DNA of 64,000 nt from Sphingosinicella sp. BN140058 (GCF_004135585.1 NZ_CP035501.1:4969501-5033500), one strand, 5' to 3'; positions 9,475 to 20,840 are shown, counted from the first letter of the stretch. Program-made: numbers and translations. Notes: a model not told the origin generated them from the sequence alone.

Positions 9475-10038
9475 ATGAAGATCAGCGGCGTGGACATTCG
9501 TCCCGGCAACATCATCGAATATGAAGGCGGCATCTGGCGCGCTGTGAAGATCCAGCACACCCAGCCCGGCAAGGGCGGCGCCTATATGCAGGTCGAGATG
9601 AAGAATCTCATCGACGGCCGCAAGAACAACGTTCGCTTCCGTTCGGCCGAGACGGTGGAGCGGGTCCGCCTCGACACCAAGGACTTCCAGTTCCTGTTCC
9701 GCGACGGCGACATGCTGACCTTCATGGACAAGGAAAGCTACGAGCAGATCACCCTGCCGGCCGACCTGCTCGGCGACGCCGCCGCCTTTCTGCAGGACGG
9801 CATGGACGTGGTCATGGAATTGTACGACGAGCGCCCGATCAGTGTCCAGCTGCCCGACACGATCGAAGCGACGATCGTCGAGGCCGATGCGGTGGTGAAG
9901 GGCCAGACCGCATCCTCCTCCTACAAGCCGGCCGTGCTCGACAATGGTGTTCGCGTGATGGTCCCGCCGCACATCGGCGCAGGCACCCGCATCGTCGTCG
10001 ACGTCTACGAGCGCACCTACGTGCGCCGCGCGGATTGA
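9475..10038 (+). CDS. efp: translation elongation factor P
   Basis: The 187-residue, three-domain protein is standard EF-P, which enters the ribosomal E/P site to relieve stalling at proline runs. The KOW-like N-domain loop PGKGGAY puts a lysine at residue 33, the position that is beta-lysylated or otherwise modified in many bacteria. I see no EpmA or EpmB gene nearby, so the modification state cannot be inferred. The C-terminus [17 protein letters not shown] is family-typical. Confidence 0.97.
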   Translation: MKISGVDIRPGNIIEYEGGIWRAVKIQHTQPGKGGAYMQVEMKNLIDGRKNNVRFRSAETVERVRLDTKDFQFLFRDGDMLTFMDKESYEQITLPADLLGDAAAFLQDGMDVVMELYDERPISVQLPDTIEATIVEADAVVKGQTASSSYKPAVLDNGVRVMVPPHIGAGTRIVVDVYERTYVRRAD

Positions 10039-10044
10039 ACGGCG

Positions 10045-10180
10045 CCTCTCCCCTTGAGGGGAGAGGAAAGCGAGCGAAGCGAGCAAGGAGAGGGGGCGTT
10101 GGTGAGGGATGCGTGCCTTCGAAGGTCGACGTCACCTCCCGACTCCCCCTCTCCCTACCCTCTCCCCTGAAGGGGAGAGG
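10045..10180. repeat. intergenic element with paired CCTCTCCCC hairpins
   Basis: Two near-identical palindromes flank this element: CCTCTCCCCTTGAGGGGAGA (with two more G, 10045-10066) and CCTCTCCCCTGAAGGGGAGA (with two more G, 10159-10180). The spacer is rich in GAGCGAAGCGAG and CCCTCTCC motifs. This is a dispersed palindromic repeat of the type common between genes in sphingomonads; a related CCTCTCCCGG hairpin occurs at 30987. It fills most of the gap between efp and the cupin gene. Confidence 0.75.
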
Positions 10181-10200
10181 AGCTGAGGGAGGAAGCACCA

Positions 10201-10518
10201 ATGCCCCTGATCGTCGAGAATCCCGCCGACTATCGCGCCGACCGCGCCTGGGGCGCGCTCGACCTCGCCGAGGTGGAGGGCGCGACCGCCCGGCTCCACT
10301 GGACGGACTCCGATTACCAATGGCACGTCAACGACGGCACCGAAGTGTTTGCGGTGCTGTCCGGCACGGTCATGATGCATTACAAGGCGGATGGCGCCGA
10401 AAAGGCCGTTCGCCTGGAACCGGGAGCGATCTTCGTCGCTCACATCGGCGAGGAACATGTTGCGCGCCCGCAAGGTGAAGCGCGGATCCTCGTCATCGAG
10501 AAAAAAGGCAGTATCTGA
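10201..10518 (+). CDS. cupin domain protein
   Basis: This 105-residue protein is a single small cupin barrel. Motif 1 is represented by WHVNDGTEVFAVLSGTVMMHY (from residue 41), with one histidine and a glutamate but not the full HxH, and motif 2 by PGAIFVAHIGEEHVARP (from residue 74), which retains a histidine. Metal binding is therefore plausible but uncertain, and the ligand is unknown. Its TGA overlaps the start of the inositol monophosphatase gene (TGATG), so the two genes are coupled. Confidence 0.82.
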   Translation: MPLIVENPADYRADRAWGALDLAEVEGATARLHWTDSDYQWHVNDGTEVFAVLSGTVMMHYKADGAEKAVRLEPGAIFVAHIGEEHVARPQGEARILVIEKKGSI

Positions 10519-11336
10519 TGGTTTCCCACTCCGGCCTGATCACCGTCATGCAGCGCGCCGCGCGCAAGGCCGCGCCCAAGCTGCGCCGCGATTTCGGTGA
10601 GGTCGAGCAGCTCCAGGTCAGCCGCAAGGGGCCGGCCGACTTCGTGTCGATGGCGGACAAGAATGCCGAGCAGACGATCGTCGACGAGCTTCGCCACGCC
10701 CGTCCCGATTGGGGACTGATGCTGGAGGAAGGCGGGACGATCGAAGGCGATCCGGACAAGCCCCGCTTCATCGTCGATCCGATCGACGGCACGAGCAACT
10801 TCCTCCACGGCATTCCCCATTTCGCGATCTCGATCGCGGTCGAGGATCCGCGCGGCGCCGGCGGACGGCCCGAAATCACCCAGGCGCTCGTCTACCAGCC
10901 GCTCACCGACGAGAGCTTCTGGGCCGAAAAGGGTAGGGGCACCTGGCTCAACGAGCGCCGGCTGCGAGTCTCCTCGCGCCGCGACCTTGCCGACTCGCTG
11001 ATCGCGACCGGCATTCCCTTCTTCGGCCATGGCCAGCTGCCGCGCTTCCAGCGTGTGCTCGAAGCGGTGGCGCCCAATGTTGCCGGCATTCGCCGCAACG
11101 GTTCGGCCGCGCTCGATCTCGCCTGGGTCGCGGCCGGCCGCTTCGACGGCTTCTGGGAGGAAGATCTCCAATATTGGGATCTCGCCGCCGGCATCCTGCT
11201 GGTGCGCGAGGCGGGCGGCTTTGTCACGGATTTCCGCGGCAGCGAGGCCGGCCTCGCCAAGGGGCAGGTGCTGGCCGCCAATGACCAGCTTCACTCCAAG
11301 CTGCACCGCCTCGTCGCCGGAGCGCTTCGGGCCTGA
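10518..11336 (+). CDS. suhB: inositol monophosphatase family protein
   Basis: The 272-residue protein carries the metal-binding motifs of the IMPase family: LEEGG (metal site 1, near residue 70), DPIDGTSNFLHGIPHF (residues 87-102) and WDLAAGILLVREAGG near 221. Enzymes of this family hydrolyse inositol or related sugar phosphates; in Enterobacteria SuhB also acts in rRNA transcription antitermination. Which role applies here cannot be told. Sequence similarity favours SuhB over the CysQ branch, but the symbol is a family-level assignment. Confidence 0.88.
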   Translation: MVSHSGLITVMQRAARKAAPKLRRDFGEVEQLQVSRKGPADFVSMADKNAEQTIVDELRHARPDWGLMLEEGGTIEGDPDKPRFIVDPIDGTSNFLHGIPHFAISIAVEDPRGAGGRPEITQALVYQPLTDESFWAEKGRGTWLNERRLRVSSRRDLADSLIATGIPFFGHGQLPRFQRVLEAVAPNVAGIRRNGSAALDLAWVAAGRFDGFWEEDLQYWDLAAGILLVREAGGFVTDFRGSEAGLAKGQVLAANDQLHSKLHRLVAGALRA

Positions 11337-11362
11337 TCCGCGTCGCGGCCTGAATCAAGGAT

Positions 11363-11387
11363 GAGAGCATGATCGGATCATGCTCTC
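11363..11387. repeat. 25-bp perfect palindrome, GAGAGCATGATC arms
   Basis: GAGAGCATGATC and GATCATGCTCTC flank a single central G. It lies between two convergent genes (the inositol monophosphatase family gene and the YbjN gene) and could terminate both, but there is no T-tract. A shorter relative (AGCATGA ... TCATGCT) occurs at 60857-60874 in another intergenic gap. Confidence 0.7.
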
Positions 11388-11403
11388 GGTCCCGGCGGCC
11401 GGG

Positions 11404-11877
11404 TCACTCGTCGTAGCCGATATGCTCCTCGAACTGGTCGAGCACGCTGGTCCAATATTCGAGATTGTCGGCGAACAGCGCCTTCGAAATGCCGCCATCG
11501 TCGAGATCGAGGTCCATCTGGATGATCGGATCGCCTTCTTCGTCGACATAGGCCCGCCCGAAGCGCTGGGACTTGTTCCAGGCATTGATCTTGTCGAGCG
11601 GGATCGCCGCGTCGAGATCGTAGCCCGAGTGGAACTGAACGGTCGCGCAGTTCTTGTGATCGGTGCAATTGTAGAAGAGGATCTTGAACGTACTGCCGTC
11701 ATGCTTGCTGGTGATGATCGGATCGCCGGCGCCGTCGGTATCCAGGGTCGCCGGAAATTCGGCCTGCGTCAGGGCACTGACGATGCTGCCCGGATCGCGC
11801 GCCTGGATCATCTGGGCAGCGGCCGGAGAGGCCCCGATCCCAGCCGCGAGCAGCAGCGTCAGAAGCTTGGTTTTCAT
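11404..11877 (-). CDS. secreted YbjN domain protein
   Basis: The 157-residue protein has a clear signal peptide (MKTKLLTLLLAAGIGASPAA, cleavage after AQ-like region) and a YbjN domain with the segments FKILFYNCTDHKNCATVQF and INAWNKSQRFGRAYVDEE. YbjN domains resemble type III secretion chaperone folds and have no firm enzymatic role; in sphingomonads such exported versions are common. Two cysteines (in NCTDHKNC) could form a disulphide in the periplasm. The start at 11877 is chosen because it gives the signal peptide; an upstream ATG at 11934 would bury it. Confidence 0.85.
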   Translation of the reverse strand: MKTKLLTLLLAAGIGASPAAAQMIQARDPGSIVSALTQAEFPATLDTDGAGDPIITSKHDGSTFKILFYNCTDHKNCATVQFHSGYDLDAAIPLDKINAWNKSQRFGRAYVDEEGDPIIQMDLDLDDGGISKALFADNLEYWTSVLDQFEEHIGYDE

Positions 11878-11949
11878 TGCGATTTCCCCCCTGTTCGAAG
11901 GCGCAAGGCTGTCCTTTGGGTGAGAAGCTGTCAATGGGGGTGAAGAGTG

Positions 11950-11978
11950 TTGCGGTGCTCCGATCCCTGTCCTAGAAG
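11950..11978 (+). promoter_or_regulatory. possible promoter of the nuo operon
   Basis: TTGCGG (11950-11955) and TAGAAG (11973-11978) are separated by 17 bases, 32 bases before the nuoA start. The -35 box is a fair match and the -10 box a weak one. It is the only reasonable sigma-70-like pair I see in the short gap upstream of nuoA. Confidence 0.35.
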
Positions 11979-12009
11979 CCGCCGCAACCTAGCCCCCTGG
12001 AGAGTCTCG

Positions 12010-12387
12010 ATGGCGTCCACCGCCGCCGAATATCTGCCCATCCTGCTGTTCCTCGCCGTCGCCCTGGCGCTGTCGCTCAGCTTCGTCGTTCTTCCGATGA
12101 TGGTGTCGAAGCTGACCGGCTCCGCCAACCCGTATCCGGACAAGCTCGCCGAATATGAATGCGGCTTCCCGGCGTTCGAGGACAGCCGTGCCCAGTTCGA
12201 CGTCCGCTTCTATCTGGTCGCGATCCTGTTCATTATCTTCGATCTCGAAGCCGCCTTCCTGTTTCCCTGGGCGGTCTCGCTCGGGTCGATCGGAATCGCC
12301 GGCTGGGCCGCGATGATGCTGTTCCTCGCTGAGCTGACGCTCGGCTTCATCTATGCTTGGAAGAAGGGCGCGCTCGAATGGGAGTGA
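12010..12387 (+). CDS. nuoA: NADH-quinone oxidoreductase subunit A
   Basis: This 125-residue inner-membrane subunit has three predicted transmembrane helices and the conserved cytoplasmic/periplasmic loop [27 protein letters not shown], whose Cys is family-conserved. It is the first gene of a complete 14-subunit complex I operon. The start MASTAAEYL at 12010 matches family length; the upstream ATG-like start at 11947 would overlap the promoter. Its last codons overlap the nuoB start. Confidence 0.95.
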   Translation: MASTAAEYLPILLFLAVALALSLSFVVLPMMVSKLTGSANPYPDKLAEYECGFPAFEDSRAQFDVRFYLVAILFIIFDLEAAFLFPWAVSLGSIGIAGWAAMMLFLAELTLGFIYAWKKGALEWE

Positions 12388-12932
12388 TCCTCGACCCGCG
12401 CCACGAGAACGCCCGTCCGGCCGATCTCCAGCAGCCGGACCCGAAGTTCTTCAACGAGCTCCAGTCGGAAGTCTCCGACAAGGGCTTTCTCGTCACGTCG
12501 ACCGAGGATCTGTTCCAATGGGCCCGCACCGGCTCCTTGTGGTGGATGACGTTCGGCCTGGCCTGCTGCGCGGTGGAGATGATCCACGCCAACATGCCGC
12601 GCTACGACCTGGAACGCTTCGGAGTCGCGCCCCGCGCGTCGCCGCGCCAGTCGGACGTGATGATCGTCGCCGGCACCTTGTGCAACAAGATGGCGCCGGC
12701 TCTGCGCCGGGTCTACGATCAGATGTCGGAGCCGCGCTACGTCATCTCGATGGGCAGCTGCGCCAATGGCGGCGGCTATTATCATTACAGCTACTCGGTG
12801 GTCCGCGGCTGCGACCGTATCGTTCCGGTCGACATCTACGTGCCTGGCTGCCCGCCGACCGCGGAAGCCCTCCTGTACGGCGTGATGCAGCTGCAGCGGA
12901 AGATCCGCCGCGTCGGCACGATCGAGCGTTGA
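12378..12932 (+). CDS. nuoB: NADH-quinone oxidoreductase subunit B
   Basis: The 184-residue peripheral-arm subunit holds the terminal 4Fe-4S cluster N2 that reduces quinone. The ligand cysteines are visible as the adjacent pair in GLACCAVEM (about residues 61-62), one in SMGSCANGG and one in VPGCPPT. The [11 protein letters not shown] start at 12378 overlaps the end of nuoA by ten bases, so the genes are translationally coupled. Confidence 0.96.
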   Translation: MGVILDPRHENARPADLQQPDPKFFNELQSEVSDKGFLVTSTEDLFQWARTGSLWWMTFGLACCAVEMIHANMPRYDLERFGVAPRASPRQSDVMIVAGTLCNKMAPALRRVYDQMSEPRYVISMGSCANGGGYYHYSYSVVRGCDRIVPVDIYVPGCPPTAEALLYGVMQLQRKIRRVGTIER

Positions 12933-12936
12933 GCGC

Positions 12937-13596
12937 ATGAACAATTCCGCCCCCCGTATCGCGCCCAGAGACGGCATCATCGAAGAGGTCACGGCCGCGA
13001 TCGGCGATGCTCTGATCGAAGCCAGGGATGCCGTTCAGGAAGTCTCGCTGACGGTCGCCCGCGATCGCATCGTCGAGGTCTGCACGACCTTACGCGACCG
13101 CTTCGCCTATCAGCAGTTGATGGAGATTGCCGGCGCCGATTATCCGAGCCGCGAGGAGCGGTTCGACGTCGTCTACCATCTGCTGTCGGTGACGAAGAAC
13201 CACCGCATCCGAGTCCGGGTTACCACCGACGAGGACAAGCCGGTGCCGTCCGTCACCGGTGTGTGGCCGGTGGCAGGCTGGCTCGAGCGCGAAGTGTTCG
13301 ACATGTACGGGGTGATCTTCGAGGGCAATAACGACCTTCGCCGGATCCTCACCGATTACGGCTTCCGTGGCCATCCGTTCCGCAAGGACTTCCCGCTCTC
13401 GGGTTACGTCGAGCTGCGTTATTCGGAAGAGCAGAAGAGGGTGGTCTACGAGCCGGTGCGCCTGCCCCAGGATTTCCGCGCGTTCGATTTCCTCAGCCCG
13501 TGGGAAGGCGCGGCCTACATCCTGCCGGGTGACGAAAAGGCACCGGAAGCGCCGGGCGCCCCGACCCCGCTCAAGGCGGACGAGATCAAGAAATGA
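12937..13596 (+). CDS. nuoC: NADH-quinone oxidoreductase subunit C
   Basis: This is the 30-kDa-type peripheral-arm subunit (219 residues), not fused to NuoD. The family signature [41 protein letters not shown] spans roughly residues 110-150. The C-terminal tail is Pro/Ala/Lys-rich and probably disordered. It starts four bases after nuoB and its TGA overlaps the nuoD ATG (ATGA). Confidence 0.95.
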   Translation: MNNSAPRIAPRDGIIEEVTAAIGDALIEARDAVQEVSLTVARDRIVEVCTTLRDRFAYQQLMEIAGADYPSREERFDVVYHLLSVTKNHRIRVRVTTDEDKPVPSVTGVWPVAGWLEREVFDMYGVIFEGNNDLRRILTDYGFRGHPFRKDFPLSGYVELRYSEEQKRVVYEPVRLPQDFRAFDFLSPWEGAAYILPGDEKAPEAPGAPTPLKADEIKK

Positions 13597-14828
13597 CCAT
13601 CGCTTCCCCCGAAATGTCGCGTTCGCAGGAGATCGCCCGTTCCGGCGCGACCGAGAGCAAGATCGCGAACTACACGATCAATTTCGGCCCGCAGCATCCG
13701 GCCGCGCACGGCGTTCTCCGCCTGGTGCTGGAGCTGGATGGAGAGATCGTCGAGCGCGTCGATCCCCACGTCGGGCTGCTTCACCGCGGCACCGAGAAAT
13801 TGTGCGAGAACAAGACCTACATCCAGTCGATCCCCTATATGGACCGGCTCGATTACGTCTCGCCGATGTGCATGGAGCACAGTTATGTGCTCGCGATCGA
13901 GAAGCTGCTCGGGCTCGAAGTGCCGCTGCGTGCGCAATATCTGCGCACGTTCTTCGCGGAGCTGACGCGGGTCTCCAATCACCTGCTCAACATCGGCAGC
14001 CACGTCATGGACGTCGGCGCGATGACTCCGAACTTGTGGCTGTTCGAGCCGCGCGAAGACATCATGAACTTCTACGAGCGGGCGTCCGGGGCGCGGATGC
14101 ACGCCAATTATTTCCGCCCGGGCGGAGTCCACCAGGACGTGCCGGCCGGCTTCCTGGAAGAGGTGGACGTCTGGCTCGACAAGGGCCTGATGCCGATCTT
14201 CGAGGATGCGATCAGCCTGGTCGCCGACAACCGCATCTTCAAGCAGCGCAACGTCGACATCTCAATCGTGTCCAAGGAAGATGCGCTCGCCTGGGGCTTC
14301 TCCGGGCCGATGATCCGGGCCGCGGGCATCCCGTGGGATCTCCGCAAATCGCAGCCTTACGATGCCTATGACCGGGTCGAGTTCGACATTCCGGTCGGCA
14401 CCAAGGGCGATTGCTACGACCGGCTGATGGTGCGGGTCGAGGAGGTCCGCCAGTCGGTACGGATCATGAAGCAGTGCATCCGCGACATGCCGGAAGGCCC
14501 GATCGCCTCGCTCGACCGCAAGGTGGTTCCGCCCAAGCGCGCCGAGATGAAGCAGTCGATGGAATCGCTCATCCATCACTTCAAGCTCTACACCGAGGGC
14601 TTCCACGTTCCCGCCGGCGAAGTTTATGTCGCCACCGAAAGCCCCAAGGGCGAGTTCGGCATCTATCTGGTCTCGGACGGCACCAACAAGCCGTACCGGG
14701 TCAAGATGCGTCCGACGGGGTTCAGCCACCTCCAGGCCATGGATTTCATGAGCAAGGGACATATGCTCGCCGACGTCACCGCCATTCTCGGCTCGCTCGA
14801 CATCGTCTTCGGGGAGATCGACCGCTGA
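13593..14828 (+). CDS. nuoD: NADH-quinone oxidoreductase subunit D
   Basis: The 411-residue, 49-kDa-type subunit forms most of the quinone pocket with NuoB. The signature [20 protein letters not shown] appears at about residues 29-48, and the family end EIDR closes the protein. The first 20-odd residues before [12 protein letters not shown] are variable; the start at 13593 overlaps nuoC and seems most likely, though an in-frame ATG at 13614 is possible. Confidence 0.96.
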   Translation: MTIASPEMSRSQEIARSGATESKIANYTINFGPQHPAAHGVLRLVLELDGEIVERVDPHVGLLHRGTEKLCENKTYIQSIPYMDRLDYVSPMCMEHSYVLAIEKLLGLEVPLRAQYLRTFFAELTRVSNHLLNIGSHVMDVGAMTPNLWLFEPREDIMNFYERASGARMHANYFRPGGVHQDVPAGFLEEVDVWLDKGLMPIFEDAISLVADNRIFKQRNVDISIVSKEDALAWGFSGPMIRAAGIPWDLRKSQPYDAYDRVEFDIPVGTKGDCYDRLMVRVEEVRQSVRIMKQCIRDMPEGPIASLDRKVVPPKRAEMKQSMESLIHHFKLYTEGFHVPAGEVYVATESPKGEFGIYLVSDGTNKPYRVKMRPTGFSHLQAMDFMSKGHMLADVTAILGSLDIVFGEIDR

Positions 14829-15498
14829 TGGCCGACATTCTGCCCACCGCCATCGACATGGACGAAGTCCGCGCCCGCTGGGGCGGGTTCGCCTGGACCG
14901 AGGAGAATAGCGCCAAGGCGAAGACCGTCGTCGGCCGCTACCCGCCGGGGCGCCAGCACAGCGCGATCATCCCCTTGCTCGATCTTGCCCAGCGTCAGGT
15001 CGGCGCCGAGACGCAGACGCAGGGCTGGTTGCCCGTGCCGGTGATCGAATATGTCGCCGCCTATCTCGATATGCCCTACATCCGGGCGTACGAGGTCGCG
15101 ACCTTCTACACCATGTTCAACCTGCGCCCGGTCGGCCGCTACCATCTCCAGGTCTGCGGCACGACGCCGTGCATGCTGCGCGGCTCGGACGACGTCTTCG
15201 CCGCCTGCAAGGCCAAGGGCCTGAGCAAGGGGCAGACGTCGGCGGATGGGCTGTTTACCCTGAACGAGGTCGAGTGCCTCGGCGCCTGCGCCAACGCGCC
15301 GATGGTGCAGATCAACGACGACAATTACGAAGACCTGACCTTCGAGACGATGACCGCCTTGCTCGAGGCGCTCGCCCGCGGCGAGACTCCGAAGCCAGGC
15401 CCGCAGGGCGTCGACCGCCGCACCAGCGATCCGGAAGGTGGGCCGACCACCTTGAAGGAGATGGTCCACGAAAATCATGATTACCGGGAGAAGGCGGA

Positions 15499-15502
<4 letters not shown>
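14828..15502 (+). CDS. nuoE: NADH-quinone oxidoreductase subunit E
   Basis: This 224-residue, 24-kDa-type subunit carries the 2Fe-2S cluster N1a. Its ligands are the cysteines in CGTTPC (near residue 112) and ECLGAC (near 150). The C-terminal extension after the thioredoxin-like domain ([20 protein letters not shown]) is typical of alphaproteobacterial NuoE. The ATG shares one base with the nuoD stop. Confidence 0.95.
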
Positions 15503-16796
<1,294 letters not shown>

Positions 16797-16800
<4 letters not shown>

Positions 16801-17507
16801 AACGGGCGCGGCCCTTCTTCTTGCTCGCGCTCGGCGGGATGCTCGCGGCCACGTCCTCGCCCGGCGTCGCGCAGCGTCTCGGCACGCGCATCGGCCGCGA
16901 TGCCGAGCAGAAGGATGGTCCCGTCATCATTCGGCAAATCGCCGACTGCGTCGTTGCGCGGCAGCCGGCATTCGTACGCAGCTGGCTGGGGATGCTTCCA
17001 GGCACCGCGGCGGAGCGAGAGCTGATCACGGACATGACTGAAGACATGTCGACCTGCCTGGACTCACCCGCGTTGGTCATGGACGGCAAGCAGATCGGAT
17101 TTAAGCCCAGGACTTTGCGCCGTCCCGTTGCGCTCGCCTTGGTCCGCAAGGAAGTCAAGACGGCCGACCAGCAGGCGCCCGCGAAAGATCTCTCACCCTG
17201 GTTTGCAGCAGCGGTTGCGGCGCTTCCGGCCGGAGAAAAGCTCGACACGACGTCGATCGCATTGCAGGATTTCGGACACTGCATCGCGACCAGCGCCTGG
17301 GCCGACACGGTTGCCTTGCTTGCGTCCGAGCCTGACAGTCCGGCCGAACGGGGAGCGATTGCGCGGCTGAAACCGGCGCTTGGGCCTTGCCTGACCGCCG
17401 ATGTGAAGCTTTCGCTTACAATTCCCACCATCCGCGAAGTTGTCGCGGAACCGGTTCATCACATTCTGTCCGACGCGCCCGCGCTTGCGGTCGCCACGCA
17501 GCGATAA
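16797..17507 (+). CDS. secreted two-repeat cysteine protein inside the nuo operon
   Basis: The 236-residue product has a signal peptide ([20 protein letters not shown], cleavage near residue 25). After it come two copies of a module with identical cysteine spacing: C51 to C87 and C162 to C198, both 36 apart, each containing an AER motif midway (AAERELI and PAERGAI) and ending in CL. This implies an internal duplication and perhaps one disulphide per module in the periplasm. The GTG start lies four bases inside nuoF, so translation is coupled. It is not a known complex I subunit; I do not recognise a function. Confidence 0.78.
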
Positions 17508-17517
17508 CGAGAACAGC

Positions 17518-19530
17518 ATGCCCAAGGTCAAAGTCGACGGCGTAGAGATCGAGGTTCCGCAGGGCGCGACCGTCCTGCAGGCATGCGAGCTCGCCGGTAA
17601 GGAAATTCCGCGCTTCTGCTACCACGAGCGCCTGTCGATCGCCGGCAATTGCCGGATGTGTCTCGTCGAGGTGAAGCCTGGGCCGCCCAAGCCGCAGGCC
17701 TCGTGCGCGCTTCCAGCCGCGGAAGGCCAGGAAATCTCGACCATGACCCCGCTCGTCAAGAAGGCGCGCGAAGGGGTGATGGAGTTCCTGCTGATCAACC
17801 ACCCGCTGGATTGCCCGATCTGCGATCAGGGCGGCGAGTGCGATCTTCAGGATCAGTCGATCGCTTATGGCCGCGGCCACTCGCGCTTCCACGAGAACAA
17901 GCGCGCGGTGACCGAGAAATATATGGGTCCCGTGGTCAAGACGGTGATGACGCGCTGCATCCAGTGCACGCGCTGCGTCCGCTTTGCCGAGGAAGTTGCC
18001 GGGGTCGAGGAGATCGGCGCGATCAATCGCGGCGAGAATATGCAGATCACGTCCTATCTCGAAGGTGCGGTCACCTCCGAGCTTTCGGGCAATGTCGTCG
18101 ATCTCTGCCCGGTCGGCGCATTGGTCTCCAAGCCCTACAGCTTTGAGGCGCGTCCCTGGGAGCTGCGCAAGACCCCGGGCATCGACGTGATGGACGCGGT
18201 CGGCACCAACATCCGCATCGATCACCGCTTCCGCGAGGTCATGCGCGCGCTTCCGCGCCTCAACGAGGACGTCAACGAGGAGTGGGCGCACGACAAGACC
18301 CGGCACGCGGTCGACGGCCTGCTCCGCCGCCGGCTCGACCGGCCCTGGATCCGGCGTGAGGGCAAGCTGCAGCCGGCGACCTGGGCCGAGGCGTTCCAGA
18401 CGATCGCCGCACGGCTCGAGGGCGCAACCGGCGATCAGGTCGCGGCCATTGCCGGCGATCTCCAGGATCTGGAATCGATCTACGCGCTGAAGCAGCTGCT
18501 CCGCGCCTACGGCTCCACCCTGCACGAGAGCCGCCAGGACGGCGCCAGGTTCGATGTTTCGAACCCTGCCGCCTATCGCTTCAACGCCACCATCGGCGGC
18601 ATCGAGGCGGCGCCGGCGATCCTGCTGATCGGCACCAATCCGCGCTGGGAAGCGCCGCTGGTCAACACCCGCATCCGCAAGGCGATCAAGGCCGGCGCGA
18701 AGGTGTTCCGCATCGGACCGCCGGTGGACCTCACTTACCCGGTCATCGATCTCGGCAGCGATCTCTCCGCGCTCGGCAATCTGCCGCAGGATGTTCGCGA
18801 CGCTTTCTCTGGCAAGGAGAATGCGGCGGTCATCGTCGGCATGGGCGCGCTGGTCCATGAGGGCGCTTATGAAGCCGCGCGCGCCGCGGCCGCCGCGTTC
18901 GGCGCCAGCTTCAACGTCCTCCACACGGCAGCGGCGCGCGTCGGTGCGCTCGACCTCGGCTTCGCCACCGACGGTGGCATCGAGACGCTCCGGGCGCGGG
19001 CAGGGGCGCTCAAGGCCCTGTTCCTGCTCGGGGCGGACGAACTCGACACCGAGGCGTTCGCAGACACCTTCACGATCTACATCGGCACGCACGGCGATCG
19101 CGGCGTTCGCCACGCCGACGTGATCCTGCCGTCCGCCGCCTACACCGAGAAGCACGGCACCTACGTGAATCTGGAAGGGCGGGTGCAGTTTTCGGAGTTC
19201 GCGGTGCACGCGCCGGGAGAGGCACGCGAGGATTGGACGATCCTGCGGGCGCTGTCGGACGTCGTCGGCAAGACCCTGCCGTTCGATGATCTCGGCCAGC
19301 TCCGTGCCGCGATGGCGGCCGAGTTCCCGCATCTCGGCCAGCCCGGGCTCACCGTCTTTCCGGGAAGCGCCGGCGGCGGCGGGGAGGGCGGGGCTTCGGT
19401 CTCCGGCGAGATTGTCTACCCGATCGAGGACTTCTACCTCACCAATCCGATCGCACGCTCCTCGCCGACGATGCAGCGCTGCTCCGCCGAGATCCTGCAC
19501 GGCCAGGTGTTCGAGGAGGCGGCGGAATGA
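17518..19530 (+). CDS. nuoG: NADH-quinone oxidoreductase subunit G
   Basis: This 670-residue, 75-kDa-type subunit starts with a ferredoxin-like 2Fe-2S domain (CELAGKEIPRFCYHE ... NCRMC), followed by the His/Cys cluster site HPLDCPICDQGGEC (about residues 96-109) and CIQCTRC near 153 with the distal CPVGAL. The rest is the molybdopterin-oxidoreductase-like fold without cofactor. The C-terminus is slightly extended (IARSSPTMQRCSAEILHG). It starts ten bases after the upstream secreted-protein gene. Confidence 0.96.
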   Translation: MPKVKVDGVEIEVPQGATVLQACELAGKEIPRFCYHERLSIAGNCRMCLVEVKPGPPKPQASCALPAAEGQEISTMTPLVKKAREGVMEFLLINHPLDCPICDQGGECDLQDQSIAYGRGHSRFHENKRAVTEKYMGPVVKTVMTRCIQCTRCVRFAEEVAGVEEIGAINRGENMQITSYLEGAVTSELSGNVVDLCPVGALVSKPYSFEARPWELRKTPGIDVMDAVGTNIRIDHRFREVMRALPRLNEDVNEEWAHDKTRHAVDGLLRRRLDRPWIRREGKLQPATWAEAFQTIAARLEGATGDQVAAIAGDLQDLESIYALKQLLRAYGSTLHESRQDGARFDVSNPAAYRFNATIGGIEAAPAILLIGTNPRWEAPLVNTRIRKAIKAGAKVFRIGPPVDLTYPVIDLGSDLSALGNLPQDVRDAFSGKENAAVIVGMGALVHEGAYEAARAAAAAFGASFNVLHTAAARVGALDLGFATDGGIETLRARAGALKALFLLGADELDTEAFADTFTIYIGTHGDRGVRHADVILPSAAYTEKHGTYVNLEGRVQFSEFAVHAPGEAREDWTILRALSDVVGKTLPFDDLGQLRAAMAAEFPHLGQPGLTVFPGSAGGGGEGGASVSGEIVYPIEDFYLTNPIARSSPTMQRCSAEILHGQVFEEAAE

Positions 19531-19564
19531 TCGAACACGCTATGATGTCTACCCGTGATCCCTG

Positions 19565-19668
19565 CGAAGGCCGGAATCTCGTGGAGACCGCCCCGACTTC
19601 TTGTCCTGAGATCCCGGCCTTCGGGCACCCATCGAAGTATGACTTCGATGGGACCCGCGCCGGGATGA
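19565..19668. repeat. compound palindromic repeat between nuoG and nuoH
   Basis: CGAAGGCCGGAATCTC (19565-19580) pairs with GAGATCCCGGCCTTCG (19608-19623) with one mismatch, and a second hairpin CCCATCGAAGT-ATG-ACTTCGATGGG lies at 19628-19652, followed by GCGCCGGGATGACGGAG. The CCCGGCCTTCG...CCGGGATGACG motifs are those of a dispersed sphingomonad intergenic repeat. It occupies most of the 149-base gap inside the nuo operon, the only long gap between nuo genes. Confidence 0.8.
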
Positions 19669-19679
19669 CGGAGTAAATA

Positions 19680-20840
19680 ATGACCGCTTGGTTCCAGGGT
19701 TTTCTCGGCTACGGCTTCGGCTGGTTCGTCGCGACCCTCATCTTCGTTCTGCTGATCGCACTGCCGCTGATGCTGGCGGTGGCGATGATCATCTATGCCG
19801 ATCGCAAAATCTGGGCGGCGATGGCACTGCGTCGCGGCCCCAACGTGGTCGGGCCGTTCGGCCTGCTGCAGAGCTTCGCCGACGGGCTCAAGGTCTTCCT
19901 CAAAGAGACGATCATCCCGTCCGGAGCCAATCGCGGCCTGTTCATCATCGCGCCGATCCTCACCTTCACGGTGGCGCTGATCGGCTGGGCGGTGGTGCCG
20001 TTCGGCGACGGCATGGTGCTCGCCGACATCAATGTCGGCCTGCTCTACCTGCTCGCGGTGTCGTCGCTCGGCGTCTACGGCGTGATCATCGCGGGATGGG
20101 CGTCCAATTCCAAATACCCCTTCTACTCGGCGCTTCGCGCGGCCGCGCAGATGGTGAGCTATGAGGTCTCGGTCGGCTTCGTCCTCATTCCGGTGATCCT
20201 GTGGACAGGTTCGTTCAACCTGTCCGACGTGATCGAGGCGCAGCGCAGCCACGTCTTCTTCCTGAACGGCTTCGCCTTCAATCCTCTGCTGTTCCCGCTG
20301 TCGATCATCTTCCTCATCTCGGCAATGGCGGAAACGGCGCGTGCACCGTTCGATCTTACCGAGGCGGAATCGGAGCTCGTTGCCGGCTACCAGACCGAAT
20401 ATAGCTCGATGAGCTTCGCGCTCTTCTGGCTCGGCGAATATGGCAACGTGCTGCTGATGTGCGGCATGACCGCAGTGCTGTTCTGGGGCGGCTGGCTGCC
20501 GCCGGTGGACTGGGCGCCGCTTTACTACGTGCCCGGGATCATCTGGTTCTTCGCCAAGATCCTGTTCTTCTTCTTCGTGTTCAGCTGGGTGAAGGCGACC
20601 GTGCCGCGGTTCCGCTACGATCAGCTGATGCGGCTGGGCTGGAAGATCTTCCTGCCGATCTCCCTGCTGTGGGTGTTCCTGGTCTCGGGCTACCTGCTTG
20701 CCACCAAGGCGCAATGCCCGACCGACGCCGGCGTGCTCGCGTCGATCCGCACCGATAGCGAAGCCGATCGCTACATGCCGTCCTGCCGCAGCCACATGCC
20801 GAACCTTGGAGGCCGCGACCGCGCGGCCGGAGATCGCTGA
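19680..20840 (+). CDS. nuoH: NADH-quinone oxidoreductase subunit H
   Basis: The 386-residue membrane subunit links the quinone chamber to the proton-pumping arm. It has about eight transmembrane helices and the conserved segments [23 protein letters not shown] (from residue 39), [22 protein letters not shown] and [25 protein letters not shown]. The last 40 residues after the final helix (from about 345) form a hydrophilic Cys-containing tail that is longer than usual. Its stop overlaps the nuoI start. Confidence 0.96.
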   Translation: MTAWFQGFLGYGFGWFVATLIFVLLIALPLMLAVAMIIYADRKIWAAMALRRGPNVVGPFGLLQSFADGLKVFLKETIIPSGANRGLFIIAPILTFTVALIGWAVVPFGDGMVLADINVGLLYLLAVSSLGVYGVIIAGWASNSKYPFYSALRAAAQMVSYEVSVGFVLIPVILWTGSFNLSDVIEAQRSHVFFLNGFAFNPLLFPLSIIFLISAMAETARAPFDLTEAESELVAGYQTEYSSMSFALFWLGEYGNVLLMCGMTAVLFWGGWLPPVDWAPLYYVPGIIWFFAKILFFFFVFSWVKATVPRFRYDQLMRLGWKIFLPISLLWVFLVSGYLLATKAQCPTDAGVLASIRTDSEADRYMPSCRSHMPNLGGRDRAAGDR

